64,000 bases of DNA from JBHYGK01 sp051859045 (GTDB taxonomy: Bacteria; Pseudomonadota; Gammaproteobacteria; Xanthomonadales; Xanthomonadaceae): NCBI GenBank assembly GCA_051859045.1, contig JBHYGK010000058.1, positions 1 to 64,000 on the forward strand. Reading direction: 5' to 3'. A program made the translations under genes and the position numbers. Under the pieces are notes generated by a model. The model did no database searches. It worked only from the letters and a program-made list of their open reading frames with translations, and was not told where the DNA came from. This document shows, piece by piece, positions 25,215 through 34,246 of this stretch; the first letter of the stretch is position 1, and every line of letters begins with the position of its first letter.

Positions 25215-27371
25215 ATGACCCTGCCGTTGCCCTCCGCCGCGCTCGCGCTGCTGCTCGCCGCGCTCGCGCCCGCCGCCGCCGCCCAGTCCCCCGCCACGGC
25301 GCCCGCCGCCACCGGCCCGCAGCCCTTCACCGCCGAGCGCAGCTGGCAGATCGCCCGCCTGGGCGCGCCGGCCGTCTCGCCCGACGGCCGCCTCGTGCTG
25401 GCGCCGGTCGGCCGCCCCGACCTGGCCCGCGACAAGATCGACACCGACCTGTGGCTGTGGAACCGAGACGGCAGCGGCCAGCGCGCCTTCACCACCGATC
25501 CCTCCAGCGAGGGCGCGCCGCGCTTCAGCCCCGACGGCCAGCTGGTGGCCTTCACCGCCCAGCGCGCCGGCGACACCGCGCCGCAGCTCTACGTGATGCC
25601 CGTCGCCGGCGGCGAGGCCCGCCGCCTCACCACGCTCGCCACCGGCGTGGCCAGCCCGAAGTGGTACGACGACGGCCGCCGCCTGGCCTTCACCAGCCTG
25701 GTCTGGGAGGACCTGCCGCTGGACGGCCAGCAGGCCCGCATCGACGAGCGCGCGGCCTCCACGATGCGCGCCCAGGTCTACGACGGCACGCCCGTGTCGA
25801 GCTGGGACGTGATGCTCGATGACCGCGCGTTCCACGTGTTCGCCGTCGACCTCGCCCGCGGCGAGGTGATCGCGCTGACCGCCGGCACCGGGCTGGCGCT
25901 GCCGCGCAACGCCACCCAGGGCACCGAGGCGCTGTTCGACATCGCGCCCGGTGGCCGCGAGCTGGCCTTCGTCGCCGACAGCGACCCGGCCGGCAACCGC
26001 GCCGACCTCGACGTCTACACGCTGGCGCTCGGCGAGGCCGGCGCCCGCCCGCGCAACCTCAGCGCGGGCAATCCCGGCAGCGACGGCAACCCGCTCTACA
26101 GCCCCGACGGCCGCCACCTGGCGTGGCTGCAGCAGCGCGTGCCGGGCTTCTACGCCGCCAAGGCGCGGCTGATGCTGCACGAGCGCCGCGGCGGCGCCAC
26201 CCGCGAGCTGTACGCCGACTGGGACCGCAGCGCCGGCGGCCTGGTCTGGGCGCACGACGGCCGCCAGCTGTTCGGCGCCATCGACGACGCCGGCACCCAG
26301 CGCGTGTACGCGCTGCCGCTGGAGGGCGCGCCGCGCCCGCTCACCGCCGAGTCCTCGTTCTCCAGCCTCGCCACCGCCCGCGACGGCCAGCTCTACGCGC
26401 TGCGCCAGAGCTTCGTCGAGCCGCCGACGCTGGTGCGCATCAACCCGCGCGACGGCGCCGTGGCCAAGCTCTCCACCATCAACGACGCGCTGCTCGCCGA
26501 CACCGCGTTCGGCACCTTCGAGTCGGTGACGTACGAGGGCGCCGGCGGCCAGCCGATCCAGATGTGGGTGAACTACCCGCCGGGCTTCGACCGCTCGCGC
26601 CGCCACCCGGTGTTCGTGCTGATCCACGGCGGCCCGCACAACGCGATCACCGACGGCATGGCCTTCCGCTGGAACGCCCAGGTGTTCGGCAGCTGGGGCT
26701 ACGTCACCGCCTGGCCGAACTTCCACGGCAGCTCGGGCTTCGGCGAGGCCTTCACCGACGCGATCAACCCCGACTGGACGTCCAAGCCCTACGAGGACGT
26801 GATCCGCGCCGCCGACTGGCTGCGCGCGCAGCCCTGGGCCGACGGCGAGCGGATGGTCGCCGGCGGCGGCAGCTACGGCGGCTACCTCACCACCGTGCTG
26901 CTGGGCCGCGAGCATCCGTTCAAGGCGCTGGTGGCGCACGCCGCGGTGTACAACCTCTACACCCAGTACGCGGCCGACTTCGCCACCGAGATGCCGCGCT
27001 TCGGCGGCTTCTGGGAGGAGGGCAACCGCGCGGTGATCGAGGCCACCTCGCCGCACTACCGCGCCGGCCACTTCCGCACGCCCACCCTCGTCATCCACGG
27101 CCAGCGCGACCTGCGGGTGCCGGTCAACCACGGCGTCGAGCTCTACCAGACGCTGCTGATGCAGGGCGTGCCGACCCGCTACGTCTACTTCCCCGACGAG
27201 AACCACTGGGTGCTGAAGCCGCGCAATTCGGTGTTCTGGTACGAGCAGGTGCGCGCGTGGCTGGCCGAGCACATCGACGGCCCCGCGCTCTCGGCCCCGG
27301 CCCCGGCGGCGCCGCCCGCGCCGGCCGCCCCTGGCCCCGCGGCCGTGGCGCCCGGGGTGGCCCGGGAGTAG
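25215..27371 (+). CDS. Secreted S9-family (DPP4/acylaminoacyl-type) prolyl oligopeptidase
   Basis: This encodes 718 residues from the ATG at 25215, with a signal peptide ending AAAAAQ near residue 24. An N-terminal seven-blade beta-propeller is indicated by repeated blades such as APAVSPDGRLVL, APRFSPDGQLVAFTAQRAG and NPLYSPDGRHLAWLQQ. The C-terminal alpha/beta hydrolase has the nucleophile in MVAGGGSYGGYLTTVL (Ser553), the acid in GQRDLRVP (Asp632) and the His in ENHWVLKP (His664), so the triad is complete. An Ala/Pro tail of about 30 residues follows the catalytic domain. The predicted role is periplasmic or secreted peptide hydrolysis, common and multicopy in this family of bacteria. Confidence 0.92.
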   Translation: MTLPLPSAALALLLAALAPAAAAQSPATAPAATGPQPFTAERSWQIARLGAPAVSPDGRLVLAPVGRPDLARDKIDTDLWLWNRDGSGQRAFTTDPSSEGAPRFSPDGQLVAFTAQRAGDTAPQLYVMPVAGGEARRLTTLATGVASPKWYDDGRRLAFTSLVWEDLPLDGQQARIDERAASTMRAQVYDGTPVSSWDVMLDDRAFHVFAVDLARGEVIALTAGTGLALPRNATQGTEALFDIAPGGRELAFVADSDPAGNRADLDVYTLALGEAGARPRNLSAGNPGSDGNPLYSPDGRHLAWLQQRVPGFYAAKARLMLHERRGGATRELYADWDRSAGGLVWAHDGRQLFGAIDDAGTQRVYALPLEGAPRPLTAESSFSSLATARDGQLYALRQSFVEPPTLVRINPRDGAVAKLSTINDALLADTAFGTFESVTYEGAGGQPIQMWVNYPPGFDRSRRHPVFVLIHGGPHNAITDGMAFRWNAQVFGSWGYVTAWPNFHGSSGFGEAFTDAINPDWTSKPYEDVIRAADWLRAQPWADGERMVAGGGSYGGYLTTVLLGREHPFKALVAHAAVYNLYTQYAADFATEMPRFGGFWEEGNRAVIEATSPHYRAGHFRTPTLVIHGQRDLRVPVNHGVELYQTLLMQGVPTRYVYFPDENHWVLKPRNSVFWYEQVRAWLAEHIDGPALSAPAPAAPPAPAAPGPAAVAPGVARE

Positions 27372-27511
27372 GCTGGCCCCCCGCCCACGCCCGTGCCGCC
27401 GCCCTTGGACGATCGCCGCGCCGCCATCGACCCCGCTCCGCGCGCCGCGCGGCGCGGGCGCGCGCGGCGGCCCGCCGGCGCCGCCCCGCGATCGCCGGGG
27501 GCGTGCGCCTG

Positions 27512-28726
27512 ATGGCCCTCGAGGAGGTCCGCGTCGCGATCGGCGACCTGCGTCCCGGCATGTTCGTCTGCCGGCTCGACGTGCCCTGGTCGGAGACCCG
27601 CTTCCCGCTGCAGGGCGTGCTGGTGGAGACCGCCGAGGACGTGCTGGCGCTGCGCCAGCACGGCAGCCACGTCTGGGTCGACCGCGAGCGCAGCGTGCTC
27701 GAGGGCCCGCGCCACGTGCTGCTGACCCTCGGCCGGCGCGGCTGGTCGGGCAAGCCGCCGGAGGCCACCGACTACGCGCTCGAGACCTCGGTCGCCGAGG
27801 AGATGCCCCGCCTGCGCGGCGCCATCGCCGAGGCCGACCGCCTGCTGCGCGGCCTGCTCGACGACCTCCACCGCGGCAAGCCGCTGGCGGTGGAGGAGGT
27901 CACGGCCACGGTCGAGCCGGTGGTGGCCAGCGTCATCCGCAACCCCGACACCTTCTCGTGGCTCTCCAGCCTGCGCCACCGCGCGCCCTACGTGTACGGC
28001 CACGCGATCAACGTCGCCGGCCTCGCGGTGATCGTCGGGCGCCACCTCGGCCTGCCGCCGGGCGAGCTCAACGACCTCGCCACCTCGGGCCTGCTGATGG
28101 ACCTCGGCATGGCGCGGCTCCCCGACGGCCTGTGCAACCACCCGCTCACGCTGAGCGCCGGCGACCGCCGCGCGATGCAGGGCCACGTCGCGCTGACGCT
28201 GGAGCAGGTGTCCGGCCACGGCCTGCCGGTGCAGGTGCTCGAGGCCATCACCCAGCACCACGAGCGCCACGACGGCTCGGGCTATCCCCACGGCCTGAAG
28301 GGCTTCGCCATCTCGCTCAACGCCCGCATCCTGGGCCTGGTCGACACCTTCGACGCGATGGGCTCCGACCGCCCGCACCAGCACTCCCAGGCCCGCCACA
28401 ACGTGCTGCAGGCGCTCTACCGCGAGCGCGACCGGCTGTTCCAGTCCGAGCTGGTGGAGCAGTTCAGCCAGGCGATCGGCGTCTACCCCACCGGCTCGCT
28501 GGTGGAGCTCGACAACGGCGTCGTCGCCGTGGTCACCGCGCAGAACAGCGCGCGCCGCCTGCATCCGAGGGTGATGGTGGTGACCAAGGCCGACAAGAGC
28601 GTCGACCCGGCGTTCCCGGTGCTCGACCTGCTGCAGCCCGACCCGGCCACCGGGCGGCGCCTGGCCATCCACCGCTCGCTCCCGCCCGGCGCCTATGGCA
28701 TCGATCTCGCCCAGCTGTTTCTCTGA
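27512..28726 (+). CDS. HD-GYP domain protein with DUF3391, degenerate HD motif
   Basis: This encodes 404 residues from the ATG at 27512. The N-terminal DUF3391-like part (about residues 1-130) is followed by an HD-GYP domain, which in active members hydrolyses cyclic di-GMP. GYGHAINVAG-type and HHERHDGSGYPHGL (GYP at 257-259) segments are present, with the DTFDAMGSDRP segment. The metal-binding HD dyad normally reads LLHDIGK; here it is LLMDLGM, so the His is Met196 while Asp197 remains. Catalysis may therefore be lost or altered, making it a possible cyclic di-GMP sensor. The 3' end overlaps the EAL gene by 32 bases, implying coexpression of two cyclic di-GMP-related proteins. Confidence 0.87.
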   Translation: MALEEVRVAIGDLRPGMFVCRLDVPWSETRFPLQGVLVETAEDVLALRQHGSHVWVDRERSVLEGPRHVLLTLGRRGWSGKPPEATDYALETSVAEEMPRLRGAIAEADRLLRGLLDDLHRGKPLAVEEVTATVEPVVASVIRNPDTFSWLSSLRHRAPYVYGHAINVAGLAVIVGRHLGLPPGELNDLATSGLLMDLGMARLPDGLCNHPLTLSAGDRRAMQGHVALTLEQVSGHGLPVQVLEAITQHHERHDGSGYPHGLKGFAISLNARILGLVDTFDAMGSDRPHQHSQARHNVLQALYRERDRLFQSELVEQFSQAIGVYPTGSLVELDNGVVAVVTAQNSARRLHPRVMVVTKADKSVDPAFPVLDLLQPDPATGRRLAIHRSLPPGAYGIDLAQLFL

Positions 28727-29996
28727 GACCCCGCTCGAGGCCTGGGCGCGCTACCGCGAGGCCGTCGAGCGCGCGCATCCCGCCGCCGCCGGGCGCACGC
28801 TGGCGGTGCTGCAGCTGCACTTCACCGGCCTGCGCCAGCTCGCGCCGGGCATCGGCCACCTGCAGGTGCTCGAGGCGGTCACCGAGGTGGCCGCGCGCAT
28901 CCGCGCGGCGCTGCGCCCGGGCGACACCCTGGTGGCGATCGGCACCGGCGCGCTGCTGGTGGTGCTGCCCGACCTGCTCAGCGCGCAGCACGCCGAGCTC
29001 GCCGCGCACCGCGTGCTGCGCGAGGTCGAGGCGGTGCGCGACTCCGCCGCCGGCAGCGTCGCGCTGACCGCGTCGGTCGGCGTGGTGGTGGCGGGCGAGG
29101 GCGAAGGCGAGGCCGAGGGCGGCGACGCCGCGGAGCGCCTGCAGCGCGCCGCCGCCGCCGCCGCGCTGCTGGCCGCCGAGCGCGGCGTGGGCCACCTGGT
29201 CGCGCGCGGCACCGGCGCGGAGCCGCTGTTCGCGCCGCTGCGCGAGGCGCTGGCCACCAACGCGCTGGGGCTGGCGTTCCAGCCGATCTTCGCGCTCGAC
29301 GCCGACGGCGAGCGGATGGTCGGCGTCGAGGCGCTCGCCCGCTGGGTGCGCGAGGACGGCAGCCAGGTCTCGCCGGTGGTGTTCGTGGAGCTCGCCGAGC
29401 GCACCGGCCTGGTCGGCGAGCTCACGCGCTGGAGCCTGCAGGCCGCGCTGCGCGAGTTCGCGCCGCTGCACGCGCGCCGGCCGGCCTGGCACTGCGCGAT
29501 CAACATCTCCGCGCTGGCGTTCGAGGACGCCACCCTCGCCGAACAGATCCTGGGTGCGATCTCGCTGTGGCGCATCGATCCCGGCGCGGTGCTGATCGAA
29601 CTCACCGAGACCGCGCTGCTGCGCGATTTCCAGCGCGTGGCGCTGGCGCTGGGGCGGCTGCGCGGCGCCGGCGTCGGCGTCGCGATCGACGACTTCGGCC
29701 AGGGCTATTCCTCGTTCGGCTACCTGCGCGAGCTGCGGGTGGACGTGCTGAAGATCGACCGCGGCTTCATCGCCGACCGCTCCGGCCCGCGCGCCGACGC
29801 GCTGCTCGAGGCGATGGTCGGGCTGGCGCAGCGGCTGGACATGCGCGCGCTGGCCGAGGGCATCGAGGACGCCGGCATGCTGGCGCGGGTGCGGGCGCTG
29901 GGGATCGGCCTGGGGCAGGGCTACGGCCTCGCGAAGCCCGCGCCGATGGCCCATTGGCTGGCCGCCCTGGACGCCGAGGGGAACGCCGGTTCCTGA
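28695..29996 (+). CDS. EAL-domain cyclic di-GMP phosphodiesterase with degenerate GGDEF
   Basis: This encodes 433 residues; the ATG at 28695 lies inside the end of the HD-GYP gene. Residues about 30-165 resemble a GGDEF domain, but the GGDEF motif is replaced by AIGTGALLVVLPD, so it cannot be a cyclase. The EAL domain appears intact: VGVEALARW (EAL), CAINISALAFED (Asn), LIELTETALL (Glu), VAIDDFGQGYSSFGYL (DDFG), VDVLKIDRGFI (Lys), LAEGIED (Glu) and LGQGYGLAKP (Gln). It is expected to hydrolyse cyclic di-GMP to pGpG. There are no membrane segments, so it is cytoplasmic. A strong terminator lies 92 bases beyond the stop. Confidence 0.9.
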   Translation: MASISPSCFSETPLEAWARYREAVERAHPAAAGRTLAVLQLHFTGLRQLAPGIGHLQVLEAVTEVAARIRAALRPGDTLVAIGTGALLVVLPDLLSAQHAELAAHRVLREVEAVRDSAAGSVALTASVGVVVAGEGEGEAEGGDAAERLQRAAAAAALLAAERGVGHLVARGTGAEPLFAPLREALATNALGLAFQPIFALDADGERMVGVEALARWVREDGSQVSPVVFVELAERTGLVGELTRWSLQAALREFAPLHARRPAWHCAINISALAFEDATLAEQILGAISLWRIDPGAVLIELTETALLRDFQRVALALGRLRGAGVGVAIDDFGQGYSSFGYLRELRVDVLKIDRGFIADRSGPRADALLEAMVGLAQRLDMRALAEGIEDAGMLARVRALGIGLGQGYGLAKPAPMAHWLAALDAEGNAGS

Positions 29997-30020
29997 ACCC
30001 TCGGGTTCTATTTTGCGGTG

Positions 30021-30127
30021 CAGCGTGCAAGGCCCGTGAGGAAACAGTTAAACAGGCGTCGCTTCCCGACTGTGGGGGGAGGGAGCAGAAACCCGCATCC
30101 GGCTTGCCGATGCGGGTTTCTTTTTTT
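30021..30127 (+). ncRNA. Candidate small RNA between the EAL gene and glnE
   Basis: The 212-bp gap between the EAL gene and glnE is noticeably less GC-rich than its surroundings and contains no coding pattern. A TATTTT -10-like box (30009-30014) is followed by about 107 bases ending in a perfect intrinsic terminator. Inside are ACAGT...ACTGT arms (30046-30050 with 30070-30074) and unpaired GGA motifs (GTGAGGAAACAG and GGGGAGGGAGC). The -35 is weak, so this could instead be only the trailer of the EAL transcript. It does not match a cyclic di-GMP-I riboswitch core. I do not recognise an RNA family; the call rests on composition, possible promoter and terminator. Confidence 0.35.
30088..30127 (+). 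terminator. Intrinsic terminator before glnE
   Basis: Perfect 12-bp stem GAAACCCGCATC (30088-30099), nine-base loop, GATGCGGGTTTC (30109-30120), then seven T (30121-30127). It is the strongest Rho-independent terminator in the window. It ends either the HD-GYP/EAL transcript or a separate small RNA. Confidence 0.92.
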
Positions 30128-30208
30128 CCGGCCCCGGCGGCCCGCCCGCCCCGCCGCCGGCCCGCCCGCCCCGCCGGCCCGCCCGGGGGGCTGTGGCACC
30201 ATCCGGCG

Positions 30209-33118
30209 ATGCCCGTGCCTCCCTCGCCGCCCGTCCCCGCGTCCTCCGCCGACCCCGCCCGCGACCCCGCCGTCGACCCCGCCGTCGACCAGGCGCCCGC
30301 GCTGCGCGCCTGCGCCGACGCGGCGCTGGCCCGGCTGGCCGAGGCGGGCGTCGCCCTCGACGCCCCCGGCGCGCCGCCGCGCGCCGCGCTGGCCCGGCTG
30401 GCGCTGGCCTCGGACTTCGCGATCGACACCCTGGTCCGCCAGCCCGCCCTGCTGGCCTCGCTCGACGGCCCGCCGCCGCCGCCGCCGGCGCTGGCCGGCC
30501 TGCCCGACGCCGAGGCCGGCGCCGCGCTGCGGCGCTGGCGGCACGCCGCCTCCACCCGCCTGGTCTGGCGCGACGTGCAGGGCCTCGACGGCGTGGCCCA
30601 GACCCTCGCCGGCAGCTCCGCGATCGCCGAGCAGGCGCTGGCCGCCGCGCTCGCCCATGCCCGCCACGCGATGGCCGAGCGCCACGGCGTGGTCCGCGAC
30701 GCCGCGGGCGCCGAGCAGGCGCTGGTGGTGTTCGGGCTGGGCAAGCTCGGCGGGGGCGAGCTCAATTTTTCCTCCGACGTCGACCTGGTGTTCGCCTGGT
30801 CGGGGCAGGGCGCGGCCAGCGACGGCCCGCGCCCGCTCGACGCCGAGGCCTGGTTCGCGCGCTGCGGCCAGCGCCTGATCCAGCTGCTCGACGAGGTCAC
30901 CGCCGAGGGCTTCAGCCACCGCGTCGACATGCGCCTGCGGCCCTTCGGCGGCGCCGGGCGGCTGGTGCTGCCGTTCGCGGCGATGGAGCACTACTTCCAG
31001 CGCGAGGGCCGCGACTGGGAGCGCTACGCCTGGATCAAGGCCCGCGCGGTGGCCGGCGACACCGCCGCCGGCGAGGGCCTGCTGGCCGACCTGCGGCCCT
31101 TCGTCTACCGCCGCTACCTCGACTTCACCGCGCTCGACAGCCTGCGCGAGATGAAGGCCGGCATCGCCGCCGAGGTGGCGCGCCGCGACCTGGTCGACCA
31201 CCTCAAGCTCGGCCCCGGCGGGATCCGCGAGGTGGAGTTCCTGGCCCAGGCCCTGCAGCTGATCCGCGGCGGCCGCGAGCCGGCGCTGCGGGTGCGCGGG
31301 CTGCGCGCCGCGCTGGCCGCGCTGGCCGCCGCCGGCCACCTGCCCCCCGACACCGCGGCGCAGCTGGGCGAGGCCTACGACGTCCTGCGCCGGCTCGAGA
31401 ACCGCGTGCAGATGCTCGCCGACGCCCAGGTGCACGCCGTGCCCGCCGACGCGCTGGCGCGCGCGCGGCTCGCCGCCGGGCTCGGCGAGCCCGGCTGGGA
31501 GGCCGTGCAGGCGCGCCTGGACGCCGCGCGCGCGGTGGTCTCGGCGGCCTTCGCCGACCTGCTCGCCGCGCGCCGGCCGGCGCCGGCCTCGGCCGCGCTG
31601 GCCCACTATTGGCGCGCGCTGCCGGACGAGGGCGACGCCGGCGCGCTGGCCGCCGCGGGCTTCCTCGAGGCCGAGGCGCTGGACGCCCGCCTGCGCGACT
31701 TCGCCCGCTCGCCCGCGGTGCGCGGCCGCTCCGCGCGCACCCGCGATCGCCTCGACCACGTGCTGCCGGCCCTGCTCGAGGCCGCCGCGCGCAGCCTGCG
31801 GCCCGACGCGGCGCTGCCGCGCCTGCTCGACCTGGTGCAGGCGATCTCCCGGCGCACCAGCTACCTCGCCCTGCTCGAGGAGCAGCCCGCGGCGCTGCGC
31901 CGGCTGGTCGACGTGACCGCGCGCTCGGCCTTCCTCGCCGAGCGCCTCGCCCAGCACCCGCTGCTGCTCGACGAGCTGCTCGACCAGCGCGCCGCGGGGC
32001 CGGTGCCGGACGCCGCCTCGCTGGCGGAGGCGATCGCGCGCGGCGCGCGCGACCGCGCGGGCCTCGATCCCGAGCAGGCGCTGCAGGCGCTCAACGAACT
32101 GCGGCATGCGCTGAGCTTCCGCATCGCGCTGGCGTTCCTCGCCGGCCGCATGGACGCCGGCGCCGCGGCCGCCGCGCTGGCCGCGCTCGCCGGCGAGGTG
32201 CTGCGGGTGGCGCACGCGATCGCCGAGGACGAGGTCGTGCGCGCGCACGGCCGCCTGCCGGGCGGCGGGCTGGCGGTGATCGGCTACGGCAGCCTCGGCG
32301 GCGACGAGCTGGGGATCGGCTCGGACCTCGACCTGGTGTTCCTGCACGACGCGCCGGCCGACGCCAGCAGCGACGGCCCGCGCCCGCTCGACGCCGCGCG
32401 CTGGTGCGCCCGGCTCGCGCAGAAGCTGCTCGGCCTGCTCGGCACGGCCACCGCGGCCGGGCGCCTGTACGAGGTCGACGTGCGCCTGCGCCCGGACGGC
32501 GCCAAGGGCATGCTGGTGTCGAGCCTGGCGAGCTTCGCGGACTACCAGCGCGCCCGCGCCTGGACCTGGGAGCGCCAGGCGCTGGTGCGGGCCCGGCCGA
32601 TCGCGGGCGATCCCGCGGTGTGCGCCGCGTTCGAGCGCATCCGCGCCGAGACCCTGCGCACGCCGCGCGAGCCCGGCGCGCTGCGCGAGGACGTCGCGCG
32701 GATGCGCGCGCGCATGCGCGCCGAGCTCGACCGCAGCCGGCCCGGCGGGGTCGACCTCAAGCAGGGCGAGGGCGGCCTGGTCGACCTGGAGTTCCTGCTG
32801 CAGCACGCGGTGCTCGCGCACGCGCAGGCGCATCCGGCGCTGGTGGCGCCGCGCGCCAGCGCCGCGCTGCTGGGCGCGCTGGGCGCGGCCGGCCTGCTGG
32901 AGGACGCCGGGGCGCTGGCGGCGGCGCATGCGCTGCTGCTGGCGCGCGGGCTGGAGTGCACGCTCGACCGGCGGCCGCGGATCGCGCCGGAGGATGCCGC
33001 CGTCGCGGAGGCGCGCGCGGTGATCCGCGCGGCGTTCGCGCGCGCAGGCCTGGTGGCCGAGGCGCCGCCGCGCGAGGCCGGCGAGCGCGGCCCCGACGCG
33101 GCCGACGCCGAGGGCTAG
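30209..33118 (+). CDS. glnE: Bifunctional glutamine synthetase adenylyltransferase/adenylyl-removase
   Basis: This encodes 969 residues from the ATG at 30209, the usual length. GlnE adds AMP to or removes it from a tyrosine of glutamine synthetase in response to PII. The two nucleotidyltransferase domains carry their signatures: VFGLGKLGGGELNFSSDVDL in the N-terminal removase half and VIGYGSLGGDELGIGSDLDL in the C-terminal transferase half. Each has a conserved downstream segment (RVDMRLRPFGGAGRLVLPFA and EVDVRLRPDGAKGMLVSSLA). A PII-uridylyl-transferase-like helical linker (GPGGIREVEFLAQALQLIRG and VDLKQGEGGLVDLEFLLQH) follows each. No clear ribosome binding site is seen. It is isolated from other nitrogen genes here. 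Confidence 0.96.
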   Translation: MPVPPSPPVPASSADPARDPAVDPAVDQAPALRACADAALARLAEAGVALDAPGAPPRAALARLALASDFAIDTLVRQPALLASLDGPPPPPPALAGLPDAEAGAALRRWRHAASTRLVWRDVQGLDGVAQTLAGSSAIAEQALAAALAHARHAMAERHGVVRDAAGAEQALVVFGLGKLGGGELNFSSDVDLVFAWSGQGAASDGPRPLDAEAWFARCGQRLIQLLDEVTAEGFSHRVDMRLRPFGGAGRLVLPFAAMEHYFQREGRDWERYAWIKARAVAGDTAAGEGLLADLRPFVYRRYLDFTALDSLREMKAGIAAEVARRDLVDHLKLGPGGIREVEFLAQALQLIRGGREPALRVRGLRAALAALAAAGHLPPDTAAQLGEAYDVLRRLENRVQMLADAQVHAVPADALARARLAAGLGEPGWEAVQARLDAARAVVSAAFADLLAARRPAPASAALAHYWRALPDEGDAGALAAAGFLEAEALDARLRDFARSPAVRGRSARTRDRLDHVLPALLEAAARSLRPDAALPRLLDLVQAISRRTSYLALLEEQPAALRRLVDVTARSAFLAERLAQHPLLLDELLDQRAAGPVPDAASLAEAIARGARDRAGLDPEQALQALNELRHALSFRIALAFLAGRMDAGAAAAALAALAGEVLRVAHAIAEDEVVRAHGRLPGGGLAVIGYGSLGGDELGIGSDLDLVFLHDAPADASSDGPRPLDAARWCARLAQKLLGLLGTATAAGRLYEVDVRLRPDGAKGMLVSSLASFADYQRARAWTWERQALVRARPIAGDPAVCAAFERIRAETLRTPREPGALREDVARMRARMRAELDRSRPGGVDLKQGEGGLVDLEFLLQHAVLAHAQAHPALVAPRASAALLGALGAAGLLEDAGALAAAHALLLARGLECTLDRRPRIAPEDAAVAEARAVIRAAFARAGLVAEAPPREAGERGPDAADAEG

Positions 33119-33121
33119 GCC

Positions 33122-34093
33122 TCAGCCCCGCGGGGCGTCGAGGCCCAGCCGCGCGCGCAGCGCGGCCGCGAGCGCCGCGCGCTCGCGCAGCGGCGGCGGC
33201 GCCGGGGCGTCGGGGCCTTCCTCCAGCCGGCGCAGGTGGCCGTCGGCCAGCAGCCCCTCGAGGAAGTCGCGGTGCTTGCCGCGCGCGCGCTCCAGCCCGG
33301 CGACGAACACCGGCACGCCGGTCGCGCAGGCTTCGGACGCGAGGTTGACCGAGTCGGGCCCGACCACGATGCGATCGGCCCAACCCAGCAGCCCCGCGTA
33401 CGGGTTCGGCCCGTCCGCGTCGCCGTGCCAGCGCGTCGACGCCGGCGGCAGCGCCGCGGCCAGCACCGGCGCGAGCCAGGCCGGGCTGCGCCGCGAGCCC
33501 GTGGCCATCACGCGGCCGCCGTCGCGGTGCCAGCGTGCCAGCGTCGCGGCCCAGGCCGCGGCGTCGCGCGCGTCCCAGGGCGCGCCGCGCACCGGGCCGC
33601 CCAGCAGCAGCGCGGTGCGCGGGCCGGGCAGGGCGCCGAGGGCCGGCCACGCCGCGCGGCCGGCGTCCAGCCACGCCGCGTCCACCGGATGCAGGCTGCC
33701 GCGCGTGGCCAGCACGTTCGCGCCGCGCAGGCGGTCGTGCGCGGGCACCACCACGAGGTCCCAGCCGGCGGGATCGAGGCGCGGGTCGAGGATCTGCACC
33801 ACTCGCGCGCCGCGCTCGCGCAGCAGCCGGGTGGCCAGCGCGGCCTGGCGCCCGCAGCCCACCGCCAGCAGCGGCGGCCGGGCCAGCCACGGCGCCAGCG
33901 CGTCGCCGAAGGCGCGCCCGGCGCCCGGCAGCCGGCGCGGCGACAGCCAGCGCCACGGCGCCCGCGCGTCCAGCCGCAGCGCCACCGGCGGCGGCGCGCC
34001 GGGGCCCGCGAGGGCCTCGGCCAGCGCCAGCGCCTGGCGCGCGTTGCCGGCGGCGCCGTCGCTCAGCGCGAGGATGCGGGGGGTGTCATGCAT
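33122..34093 (-). CDS. ELM1/GtrOC1-family putative glycosyltransferase
   Basis: A 323-residue protein, convergent with glnE (three bases between stops). It matches the mitochondrial-fission ELM1/GtrOC1 group: LALSDGAAGNARQALALAEA at the N terminus, VGCGRQAALATRLLRERGAR, then VQILDPRLDP, VVVPAHDRLRGANVLATRGS, and the nucleotide-sugar-binding-like ADRIVVGPDSVNLASEACAT plus GVPVFVAGLERARGKHRDFL. In bacteria these are GT-B-fold proteins found near lipopolysaccharide genes; plants use the fold as ELM1. The sugar and acceptor are unknown, but the LPS cluster begins 2.5 kb away. Confidence 0.82.
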   Translation of the reverse strand: MHDTPRILALSDGAAGNARQALALAEALAGPGAPPPVALRLDARAPWRWLSPRRLPGAGRAFGDALAPWLARPPLLAVGCGRQAALATRLLRERGARVVQILDPRLDPAGWDLVVVPAHDRLRGANVLATRGSLHPVDAAWLDAGRAAWPALGALPGPRTALLLGGPVRGAPWDARDAAAWAATLARWHRDGGRVMATGSRRSPAWLAPVLAAALPPASTRWHGDADGPNPYAGLLGWADRIVVGPDSVNLASEACATGVPVFVAGLERARGKHRDFLEGLLADGHLRRLEEGPDAPAPPPLRERAALAAALRARLGLDAPRG

Positions 34094-34160
34094 GGGCGCG
34101 AGCGTAGCAGAGCGCCGCGTTCGTCCTGATTATGGAAGCAATCGTTGTCATGGTGCTGGG

Positions 34161-34188
34161 TTGCGGGCATGGGCGCAACGACTACACT
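34161..34188 (+). promoter_or_regulatory. Sigma-70-like promoter for the rutE-like gene
   Basis: TTGCGG (34161-34166), a 16-base spacer, then TACACT (34183-34188), about 58 bases before the ATG at 34247. The surrounding 150-bp gap is the most AT-rich in the area. Sequence match only. Confidence 0.45.
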
Positions 34189-34246
34189 GCGCCCTCATCG
34201 CCGCCAGCCCACGCTGCGCGCCCCATCACCCCGGAGGGAGCCATCC

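Noticed and set aside
30001..30087. Possible cyclic di-GMP riboswitch next to the cyclic di-GMP genes
   Set aside because: The conserved cores of class I or II were not found, and the element lies downstream of the EAL gene rather than before a matching gene.
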